64,000 bases of DNA, from contig NC_046640.1 of the NCBI RefSeq assembly GCF_900324485.2, forward strand, positions 18,786,217-18,850,216, given 5' to 3'. The translations under genes were made by a program, and so were the position numbers. Position 1 is the stretch's first letter. Every line of letters begins with the position of its first letter. The notes beneath the pieces were generated by a model, which was not told the origin of the DNA, made no database searches, and saw nothing but the letters and a program-made list of their open reading frames with translations. Shown piece after piece: positions 54,901 through 64,000 of this stretch. The stretch is from Mastacembelus armatus (lineage: Eukaryota; Chordata; Actinopteri; Synbranchiformes; Mastacembelidae).

Positions 54901-56692
54901 GTGGCTCTTTGGTCGAGTCTGCTGAGAGAGCGGCTGCTTCTCATGAAAGGAGCAGCAGTGAGCGAGGAGGTGTGGAGGGATGAGAAGCTGCGGCTGCTGC
55001 AGAGGCGGTGGGCTGGTTTGGTTGGGCGAGATGCTGGTCTGATGCCCTGCTGAACAAGGCTGCCTCTTTTCAGACTGCCACCAACTTTGCTGCCACCAGA
55101 ACTCAAGTCTCCACTTCTGCTGCTGAGGCTGCTGCTCCTTTTACTGCCAACACTGGGTTTAGACATAGCGCTGCCAGCCTGTTCTCCACCGGACACTGCC
55201 ACTGTTAAAGCGGCTATGTCCTTTGGGAGAGAGAGAGAGTGATAGAAGAGGCCTAACAGTGATTGTCTAAGAAAATAAATCAAATAAAGACAGCAGAATG
55301 CTTTTTCAACCTCATTTTCGAGGTTGATAATATTTTAATCTCTCTCTTCTTTGAATCTTTGACACATACAATCCAAAGACCAATGGATGGATAGCACCTT
55401 CTAATCCTCACAAGAGCTCTTAATTTACTTAAGTACCTTCTGACCTACACTGTGATCATGGACACACACACACAAACACACACATTAAACTTAATCACAC
55501 TTGAGTATTGGAGAACCATCAGATATACCAGTCTCTGTAGATGCAACTGCACAAACTGCAGAGGCAGTCAATCTGTGGCTGGACTACATGACGGAGAAAT
55601 CAATTAGAAGAGCTTTGAAGATCCCTGACTTGGCAACTAGTGCAGGTTTTACTGCACTGACTTGATTTTTAGCCATTAATGGCTGCACAAATCAAGCCAG
55701 AGGCATGCATGCCTAGTAAGAATACATATCCGCTTTGAGGAAAATTTGTTTCCAACACTATGTATTCTCAGTGTAGACCAGTAATATTATTTTCATATAT
55801 GCAGATGTTGTTAGTTACTGCTGGAAGGAAGACATTGTTAAATCAATAATGCTGCAATGTTTCATACCTCATAAACCAGGTAAGCAAGGACATTTGCCAA
55901 AGAACTTCAAAATGAGTTAAAGAACATATCAATAAAATGTGTTTAATATCTACAACATTTTCAACACAGCTGAGCAACAATTCTGGTATATAGGGAATTG
56001 CTTTTTTCTAAAAATAAATAACTAAATGAACTTGGTCCTTACCTTTCCTGCTTTCTTCTGTGTGGGTGTTTTGGTTTTACAGTTTACTAGGGTCTTATGC
56101 CACCTGCTGCAGATAAGATTAGACACTTCAACATAAATCAGCCTACTGTCCTGCACTGTATACTCATCCTTCAGTTAATACTTATGATTTAGCCTAATTC
56201 AGTGTTATATTTATTCATATATCCATTATCTATACAGTTTATCCTTTAGTTCTAAATTCAAATTATTAGTCATTTCTGTGTTCCTTGTGTCCACCAGACC
56301 ATGCAACAAACGGTCTTTTTTTATCTTATTTAGCTGATTAAGGCACTGGGTAAGTTTTGTTTGTTCGCAATAGATTGTGGAGCATTGTACATACAGTGAA
56401 GTAGTGCTCACAGTGACCAGTAAGAACATTTACCAGGTAAATAATATACAAACAAACATCAAACTAGCTTTTGTCCTTAAAGAAAACAGCATATCATATG
56501 ATGTTCATGTACACAGTATGTTAATTGTCATCTGAGGGTGCTGCTTGTATATTTTTTAATATTATCCTAGCAACAGAATCGTTGTCCTATACTCTATTTA
56601 CACTTGTGTAATTTTCCCTTATATCGGTCTGTACATTAACTAAAATAAGTTAATTTCCTCTGACTGCTGACTCACCTTTGGTTCTTCGACAT
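45947..56692 (-). CDS. mprip: MPRIP-type (myosin phosphatase Rho-interacting protein) coiled-coil gene with reduced PH region
   Basis: MPRIP is an actin-binding scaffold that targets myosin phosphatase and RhoA to stress fibres. Exons in transcript order: 56692-56676, 56103-56043, 55220-54893, 54650-54554, 54393-54279, 53634-53525, 53313-52991, 52904-52669, 52480-52370, 52204-49289, 49110-48963, 48574-48469, 47806-47650, 47559-47467, 47366-47280, 47038-46912, 46496-46408, 46003-45947. All phases join: 5178 nt, about 1725 residues. Family blocks: HTLCATTSGMRRNW and DVTSPLSEQK (end of human PH2), QRLQKINHDLRTELEA, EETAATMAAIVAMRRAH, HTQKCLEH, EAEMQFLRQEARSLREELK, FLKKTEKSALTRQIRGVRSK, SLKEGLSVQERMKLF. 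The 2916-nt exon encodes a long Glu/Gln-rich coiled coil. PH1 and strands 1-6 of PH2 were not found. Start MSKNQR is inferred, and a 5'UTR donor lies near 57062. The exons at 54.28-54.65 kb are the least certain. The closest alternative is a triobp paralogue, but the C-terminus is MPRIP-like. Confidence 0.8.
53675..53702. repeat. (AAATAC)n short tandem repeat
   Basis: About four and a half copies of a six-base unit in an intron of the mprip-type gene. Confidence 0.85.
56215..56251 (-). mobile_element. Possible LINE2 tail remnant
   Basis: ATCCATTATCTATACAGTTT followed by ATCC resembles the fish L2 end CATCCATTATCTATACCGCT in reverse, inside intron 2 of the mprip-type gene. It is short, so this is tentative. 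Confidence 0.35.
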
Positions 56693-57059
56693 CTTTCCCA
56701 GCAATATAATCAAAACACACTGAATGAGTCTAAAAAGATACAAGTAGTAACTTATGGCTGCACAAACTCCTTCTCAGTCTAGCAAAAAATCACAGGTCGA
56801 TACAACGGTGTCACAAAGAAACACACCAGCACACAGGCACATTTAATCCCATAACAAGTTGACAAACTCCATTAGAGTTTGTAGGATTAAGCAAACCGCT
56901 TAACAGGATTACTACCCAGCACTTTTAGTGAATTTGACAAACCTGCCTGATACCTACAAATGCTCCAAGTGTCTGTCAAGTTTATATCAAGACAAAACTA
57001 CATTTGCACAACTCACAGTGGTAGCAATGAATACATGAACTCTCATGGTACAGAAGATT

Positions 57060-57902
57060 TACCTGCTGACTGTGCAGCTGCTCTGCTGAAGACTCGCAGT
57101 GACACAGTTGTCACCTGGGATCTGTGAACTGTGACCTGATGTAACCTAGAACAACTATTTCACAGATCCCATACATCACTTGTCTGAAGAAGCACTTCAC
57201 TGAGAAAAAGAATAATGTAGCAGCACTGTGTGATGAGTTACATGAAAAACTCCTTAATTAGTCATTTAATTGTCAGTAATACGACTTGAATCCTTGTACT
57301 TTATGTTTCCTCACCAGCCGACTGCAGCAGAAAAAGGCAAATTTGTTACCACAATCTAGTAAAACCTAAGGTACCTTAGGGAAGAAAGTCAGCTCTACCT
57401 ATTTTTATAGAATACATCTGTGTTCAGGGACCAGTGCAACTGATTGCCTAGATAAATGTATTTGCTGGATTATATCCACCAGGCTGGGCACTTGTATGTG
57501 CATAACATAACAAACAAGATATGAAACTATCAAAAGAAAGAAAAATCAATTTTGGACTATTGGTTGGGCAAAAGCAGTGTAAATGTGTAATTTTGAGCTC
57601 TGGTGTCACAACCAATAAATCAATAAATTTCAAATCGTCAACAGACAAACCCTAAACGAAATCAATTGCAGTCTGAAAGAAAACCGTTTCATAACTTCCA
57701 CCTGAACCTTCTACAACAGCAAACTTTTTTGTGAGACTGTACGATTAATAGTTTTCTAATCATATAATGTTGTAATAAATAATTTGAGAGTTGCAGCCGC
57801 TTACGTCATTGCTGTTTGTGACGCTCTGACAACGGCGGCGATGATTGGCTGAGCGTCATGTGACCTCACAGCTGATTTCGTTGGCTGAACCGTTCTTCAT
57901 TT
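57060..57902. promoter_or_regulatory. Shared upstream region of the mprip-type gene (minus) and natd1 (plus)
   Basis: A minus-strand donor (CAGTCAGCAG, then gtaaat) at about 57062 suggests a noncoding first exon of the mprip-type gene starting near 57.1-57.2 kb. On the natd1 side a CpG-richer stretch at 57800-57880 holds a CCAAT-box core (ATTGG at 57843) and an E-box-like GTCATGTGAC just after it. I see no coding exon between. Confidence 0.4.
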
Positions 57903-57972
57903 CATGGAGCCATTTCAGGCTAGCACAGCCACAGAGCAGCAGAGAAATCGTCGTCACCTTTGGCAGGATACT

Positions 57973-59399
57973 ATGGCACAAGCAACCCAGGCAAATGCCT
58001 TCGACACAAACAACTCTCAAATCCAGGTGGAGCACGATAAAAAGCGTCGGCAGTTTGTTATAAGGCTAAATGGTGAGCTCAACATGTAAACATTAGCATG
58101 CTAGCTGGCTGATGCTAGCCCAGAGGATGCTGTAGCTTTCTCTGTTGCTAACGTCGTCGTGTCCATATTTATATCTCCAGCTGCCATTTCGGACACAGAG
58201 TGGTCATTATTTCACACAGTCGACTTGTCATGTTTTTGTCCAGTTGTTATTTGCTGTCAGACGCTGGAAAGAGACTTGTGCTTGGTCAAATGCAGGCTTC
58301 CTAGATTTGGAACTTTAACAGCTCCTTTCTTGAACACAAACATGAAGCCTTTAATAACATCTAGCCCCAAACGACATTTCTGAAAGTAACTTTTCCTTTG
58401 AAATGAAGTTCTTTTATACTAATCAAATTCCCTTCTTCAGCCTTTCATAAGTATGACCAATCCATTTGTTTTAAAAGTGTTATTGTAGGTATATGTCCAA
58501 TATAGTGGATTCTATTGTTCTCTCAGTTAAGATCTTTATCTTTCCCTGCCTAGCTACATTATCATTTTTCCACTAGGCTCTACCTGGGAAGATGCCATGT
58601 TGTTTTTGACTGTGGCACAAAATCACATGGTACCAAACAAATTCGTTTTTTGTTTTGAGGTTATTGGATGCTCGCTGATTCAAATCACTCATGCCTCGTC
58701 TTATCAAGCATCCATGTTGTAGCATAACATGTCGACCCCAAGCTCCTACTGCAGCTTGGTTAATCACGTAGTCAGTCTGTTTGCAAACAGCTTTAAACGT
58801 GCAGATTTAGAATTAAACTAGTTTTTGTGTGTTGTTGATTGTGACAGGAAACTGTTTTTGTGAATATGCCTGTAAAGATTGACTGTTGTCTCTTTAACTA
58901 TTATCAATATCCTCAAACAAGATGGGGTCAGGTTGTTGATTGTAGGCTGTAAGAAATTGGATAGTTTGGAGACAGATTCTCTAAACCACAGTTATAACTT
59001 CTGTTTGCCCTCAGGGTCTCATGATCGTGCAGTTCTTTTATATGAATATGTTGGGAAGAAGACGGTAGATTTACAACACACTGAAGTTCCAGATGCTTAC
59101 AGAGGAAGAGGAATTGCCAAGCACCTTGCCAAGGTAAAACTAGGTCTTGAATTTTGTCAGATATATATATTGTACAGTGATGTGTATTATATGTTAATTG
59201 TTGACCAGATTGTTCATGTAAATTTTTGTGTGATACAGTCCCTCTCAGAGGGAGATGTGATTTTATGTTTGTGTGATGACAGGCAGCCATGGATTTTGTG
59301 GTAGAAGAGGATCTGAAAGCCCACTTGACCTGCTGGTACATTCAGAAATATGTCAAAGAGAATCCTCAGCCTCAGTACTTTGAACATATTTATCAATGA
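57973..59399 (+). CDS. natd1: N-acetyltransferase domain-containing protein 1 (GNAT family)
   Basis: Small GNAT-fold protein; its substrate in vertebrates is not established. Exons: 57973-58072, 59015-59133, 59283-59399. Total 336 nt, 111 residues (human 113). Residues match human NATD1 closely: [80 protein letters not shown]. The acetyl-CoA-binding signature (R/Q-x-x-G-x-G/A) is YRGRGIA. Start [10 protein letters not shown] is chosen because it matches human MAHSAAAV and has a strong Kozak context (A at -3, G at +4). An in-frame ATG at 57904 with T at -3 would add 23 residues. An AATAAA at 59417-59422 lies very close to the stop, so the real 3' end is probably farther on. It runs in tandem with tmem11, as in human. 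Confidence 0.95.
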
Positions 59400-62282
59400 C
59401 CTACCTACATGACTCCAATAAAGAGAAGGAGAAAGAGACTTCCAGGAGATGAATACTGTGGCAGCATGCTCTGGAGTTATGGGCTGATATACAATTAAAG
59501 ACCTTCCAGGCACCGTTAAACATGACATTAAGTGAACCCAGAGACAACTGATCTCATGGCAAAGACATCGCTGAGGTGAACTTTGGGTTGACTGGTCAGT
59601 TATGCTCATTAAACTGGGATACAGACTCACCACTAACAGGAAGTGAATTAGCTGGTGACAACTCGTAAACATGAGCAAACAAACTAACCAAAGCTGAAGC
59701 TGTTTACCTCAGATAAAAGCATTGGGCATGAACAGATTACTGTCACAGCTTATGTTGCAAATATTCAGTCTTCTTTGGCTGGTTCTGAGCAATGCATTAA
59801 TATATGACAGACCCAGATGTCTTTCTCTGCCATGGTTTGGATGGAAGCAGTGATATTTAAAAGATGACTTTTATATTTGAAACTCTTTTGTTATTCTTTG
59901 TTTTTGATATTTTTTTCAATTTGCTTTCAACTTCATTCTGAGAAATTGTGTTTCGTAGAGCTAAAATGTTAGCACATGGTTTAAGTTGTGAATGCTAAAC
60001 ACACCTTTGAAACATCTACTCAAAAATATTTTTAAGTAATTTCACAACTGTACAGATATAGATTTTGTGGGGATTTGTTAAACACAATCTGCAATTTGAC
60101 TTTTATTTATTTATTTTTTTTTTTACTTTTTTACATCTCAATTCGGTTCCAGGGTTACTCTATCCACTTCCTTTTCTCCCATTAAAAACAACGTATTGTC
60201 TGTTATGGTCATGAATTGATGAGTCAAAGGTGCAGATATTTATAAACCAAAAAACACAAAATGAGGATGTCGTATTCCAAAAGGGCAATCTTGACTAAGC
60301 CTCAAGATAAAAGTAATGACTTTCCGTTAGACATGTTACATGTAAGAGGTGTGTGACAAATTGTGTCTAAAGGTTGTCACTGTGTGGACAACACCTCAGT
60401 GTTGATCTGGATAAACCAGCATTTCAAACACAGCACTGCTGTATTCAGGGCATTTACATTCTGTTGTGTCAGACCATCCTTAATTCTGTCCTTCAGGATA
60501 CGACAGGCTGGCTTCAAACTTAGTTTGGTTCATGTTATTTGATTTTAGGTTTGTTTGTTTTTTTTTCCCTGTTACCCACAAGACTTCTTTAGCCAGTGGA
60601 TGTCAAACTGATAAAGGTCATAGAAGGAATATTAGAATAAAAAGAATAAAAGTGTTTGTGGTTTCCACTTTTGGCTCTTCAGGAGCTTTTGCTGTTGACA
60701 ATCTTAAATGTTGAGGAGAAAAATACCTCAGGTGACTCAACACACTGGCAGAAAAGACAGATTCTGCTTTACAAATCACAAAGAGGTTATTGCAGGAAAA
60801 CACAGTCTTTGTAAAGCTTTCTTGTTGATGACCCATATCTATTTAATAGGCCAAGATTATTTCATTTTTGAGAGTGTTTATGTTTGTGTGTTTTTGAGAG
60901 CAAACATGTCTGATTAACAGTTTTGGTCTTTGGTGGCTCTTCCAAATGTGTGAAAATGTCCTAGGCCTTGTTATATTGTTTGGTGCTTGAGCCTTTTTTT
61001 TCCAATCTTGTTATTGATACATAAATAAATCAAATACTCATGTTGTTGATGTCAAAGTACCTGTTTATAACACAAACAGAAGAAGATGCCCAATGGCCAG
61101 CTTTAAAGAGAGGATTTTATCTTGTAATTGCACTTTTTATCTAGGCTGCAACTATCACTGCTTCATTTGTAATCCAGTATTTTGAAAATATTGTATTTAG
61201 CATATAAACAGCGATATAGTGACGGTACACAATTGTTCACAGTTTCCAAAAGCTAGATATTACACTACCAAAGAGGAACATTTAGTCATGTGGGCTAAAA
61301 GCAACCTTTTGTCACAGTTCACATTTAAGCCATGGAGTACCAGAATAGTTTCTTCAATATTTAATGGTCAGTTTGGACAATATGCAGATTAATCTTCTTT
61401 CAGTATCCCAGTAAGAACGTATGATTGTTTCAGTGTTTGGCTTATATGGAAAATATTTTGATAGCCTCCTCAAACCACATAAAAACATCGCACATCAGCA
61501 TGTTAACAGCCTGCAATTAAACCTTATTTTGGCCCCACCCTGTGGCAGTGTCAGAAATGACATTAGCAGAGAATGCAATTTACACTGGGTCAGCAGAAAC
61601 ATGAGTCTATTTCTGCATCAGTGTGATCTTAATCAGTGTGATTGTGATTCAGCACGATGCTGATATAAATAACGATGGTTACTGTGTTTCAGTCATATAG
61701 CCCCATAATGATGCAGCAAAACCAATCTGCTTTAAAAAAAATCTAGCTGAGATCATTAGTAAAACCACAGTTTTACATTTCGCATGAATTATGTTTTTAT
61801 TGATTACATTTGTAGTGACAAGCTACGTCATACGTGCGTCATTTAGCACCTTGTATCATCAAGGTGTTAACAATTGTTGCCACTGGTTCAGGGTTTGGTT
61901 TCAGCTGATCCAGATTCCTGAACGTAACTATTACTGCACGCGCACAGGCTGCTCATACTAGCTCACGAGGACTCAAAGACAGAGCACGCGAGAGTACAAT
62001 ATGGGTGAGTCCCATCAGTCTTACAAAACATAATATTACAAAACGAACACTGTATTGCCTATTGCATATAACGTTGATATGTTGTAACCAACTAAATTGC
62101 ATGCAACCTACTTGCACAATTAACGATTTAGAGATATTTTTATTTATTTGATGTTAAAATCATTCTTATATTTTGAAGAAATCATAGCTACATCTGTTGA
62201 TTTGTGTTAGATTTATTTAGAACATGGTCTGACCTCTCAAACTCCTGTATGCTGTTATAGAATACGTAAAGACACACTCTGT
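59400..62282. other. natd1 3'UTR and gap before tmem11
   Basis: Noncoding, AT-rich. No supported coding exon is seen. At 61925-62004 a CG-containing segment ends in ATATGG followed by gtgagt, which could be a noncoding exon or alternative promoter, described under findings. Confidence 0.5.
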
Positions 62283-62412
62283 CCCTAAAGCATCATGGGA
62301 ATATTAGTCCGTTTTCGAATCCAACTGGTACGTCCACTGTATCGACACACTACATTACCCAGAAGGCTGAGGTCTGTCATACGTCAATCGCAATCACGGT
62401 TGCATCTCAAAC
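62283..62412 (+). promoter_or_regulatory. tmem11: tmem11 promoter with two ZNF143-type motifs
   Basis: ACTACATTACCCAGAAGGC at 62349-62367 matches the ZNF143/STAF site type ACTACAATTCCCAGAATGC at most positions. GCATCATGGGAATATTAG at 62290-62307 is a looser match in the opposite orientation. They lie 46 and 106 bp before the start codon, which suits a TATA-less housekeeping promoter. Binding is inferred from the motif only. Confidence 0.55.
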
Positions 62413-64000
62413 ATGGCGTCGCTGGGAAGGAGGCGCGGTGTCCCAGTAAGCAGGGAGAGGTCAGTTGCTCCACATCTTGGCCATTAAATGAAAATGGTTT
62501 TATGTGACACATCGTTTGGTCGATGTCCCGATTCGTCAGATCCCGAACATGCAGCTCGTTCGGGATATAAAGTTAAACGCCAACACGAAAACTCGTAATT
62601 GTGTCCCATGGTTAGCTAACGTTAGCTGGCTAGCGTGTATTGCTAGCTATCGTTAGCAAGGCAACAAACTAGCAGCTCATGTGATGTTTTGGTTCTTTCA
62701 CACCAACCGATTAACTGTGGAAAAAGTCGCTTTTGACCGTGTGTTGGTGTGAGCGGTGTTGGGTTATGTCACTGCTCACATGCCGAACAACCCAGGAGTG
62801 TTGTCCGCTCTGTTTGTCGACCTGGTCGAAAGTAAAGACGGTCCTGAACTCATCCAGCCAGCCCTACAACTTTCTGCCATACATGCGAGTTAGCCCTTGT
62901 TATTTTAGCGACGTTAAGGTGCTTTAAATAATTTGCCTGGTGACTTTCTCGCTTTGTAATTTCTTTAACCTTTAGCAGCTGAACTCCAATAAGCTGGTTG
63001 GGCTTTGCTTGCCTTTTTGTCAGCATGTAGTGAAAGGCCTCAGTGTTGACATTGGTCCACACATGTATTTGCTATATTTGACAACGTTCATAATTTACTA
63101 ATAATCCAATACGTATCGATTCATAGAGGATCGAAGATGTTTATCATTTAATCAAGTACGTGGTCGACAGAAAATATGTAATTGTCGTCATGTATTTGGC
63201 AAATTGAGAATTTTAATAGATTTCCAACTGCAGTTTTAAGTGTTTTTTTTAAATGATTAGTTGTTTGAGCCACAAAAACTCTTGGCTGTTTGGTCAATTT
63301 TACAGTTAAGTAATTCATAAAACCTTATTAATCATTGACATATTCATAGTCATTGAATAATAATTGATGTTAGTTTTGAAAGTAATATGTGTAAATGTGC
63401 GATTTAGTTCATCTTTAGGAAATTCAGTCAAGAAGCATTTACATGTAGTAACTTACTGGAAATGTTTGTCTTAAAATTCTGCAAAAAAAAAAAAAATTGG
63501 CAAGTTGGTGTAGAAATGTAGGCAATCTAGTCTTGCATTTATTGCGTCTTGATACTCTGTCCTTTTTCTCAATGTTTTTTTGTTTTTCTGTTTCTGCACA
63601 GGGGAGTGATGGCGGCGACAGACTGCTACATTGTGCATGAAATCTACAATGGGGAAAATGCACAGGACCAGTTTGAATATGAGTTGGAACAGGCACTGGA
63701 GGCCCAGTACAAATACATCGTTATTGAGCCAACTCGCATCGGAGATGAGACGGCCCGTTGGATTACAGTGGGCAACTGCCTGCACAAGACGGCCGTGTTG
63801 TCAGGCGCTGCTTGCCTCTTGACGCCACTGTCACTGTCCGTTGAATACTCGCGCTATGTGGCGTTGCCCGCTGGTGCCCTCAGTGTGGCCTGTGCTGCCC
63901 TCTACGGGATTTCATGGCAGTTTGACCCCTGCTGCAAGTACCAGGTGGAATACGACAGCCAAAAACTCTCACGGCTGCCCCTGCATACACTCACCTCCTC
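62413..64000 (+). CDS. tmem11: Transmembrane protein 11, mitochondrial (5' part; 3' end outside window)
   Basis: Mitochondrial membrane protein linked to the MICOS complex and cristae shape (PMI in Drosophila). Exon 1 is 62413-62459 (MASLGRRRGVPVSRE) and joins in phase to exon 2, which starts at 63602 and runs past the window. The joined product RERGVMAATDCYIVHEIYNG matches human RERVSLSATDCYIVHEIYNG. It continues through AQDQFEYELEQALEAQYKYI, EPTRIGDETARWITVGNCLH, then two hydrophobic segments (TAVLSGAACLLTPLSL and ALPAGALSVACAALYGISW) and FDPCCKYQVEYDSQKLSRLP. About 149 residues lie in the window; human TMEM11 is 192, so roughly 40 remain outside. The internal Met in exon 2 (MAATDCY) is a possible alternative start. 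The 1.1-kb intron holds nothing I can identify. Confidence 0.97.
62460..63601. other. tmem11 intron 1
   Basis: Noncoding. It has a donor gtcagt at 62460 and a pyrimidine-rich acceptor ending at 63601. An A-run lies at 63483-63496. No nested gene is seen. Confidence 0.8.

Overview
The window looks like nuclear DNA from a teleost fish, probably a percomorph. It is AT-rich with compact spliced vertebrate genes, and it carries decayed fish LINE2 3' tails and tRNA-like SINE pieces. All assignments come from reading translated exons against remembered human protein sequences; no database search was run. Exon borders were placed by GT-AG (once GC-AG) signals, reading phase and homology.

Layout, left to right: pold1 (minus, 396-6630, 3' part beyond the left edge); gys1 (plus, 11045-16317); aspdh (minus, 18280-20311); tmem86b (plus, 21423-22585); hspbp1 (minus, 23445-26041); tufm (plus, 27111-30305); kcnj12 (minus, single coding exon, 36154-37422); a long mprip-type coiled-coil gene (minus, 45947-56692); natd1 (plus, 57973-59399); tmem11 (plus, 62413 to beyond the right edge). 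The left half is dense. Two gene-poor stretches, 30.3-36.1 kb and 37.5-45.9 kb, flank kcnj12. Divergent pairs share short upstream regions: pold1/gys1, aspdh/tmem86b, hspbp1/tufm, mprip/natd1. The other neighbours converge or run in tandem.

The genes do not form one pathway: replicative DNA polymerase delta, muscle-type glycogen synthase, an aspartate-dehydrogenase-like enzyme, lysoplasmalogenase, an Hsp70 nucleotide-exchange factor, mitochondrial EF-Tu, the Kir2.2 potassium channel, an actomyosin scaffold, a small GNAT protein and a mitochondrial inner-membrane protein. From memory, the human counterparts lie on 19q13 (POLD1, GYS1, ASPDH, TMEM86B, HSPBP1), 16p11 (TUFM) and 17p11 (KCNJ12, MPRIP, NATD1, TMEM11), so the window joins blocks that are separate in human.

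I found no evidence of a wholly new system. The points most worth a second look are the mprip-type gene, which seems to have lost its first PH domain and most of its second; a perfect 25-bp inverted repeat at 20991-21043; a GC-AG intron and a shortened regulatory tail in gys1; and plausible promoter motifs (E2F at pold1, heat-shock element at hspbp1, two ZNF143-type sites at tmem11).
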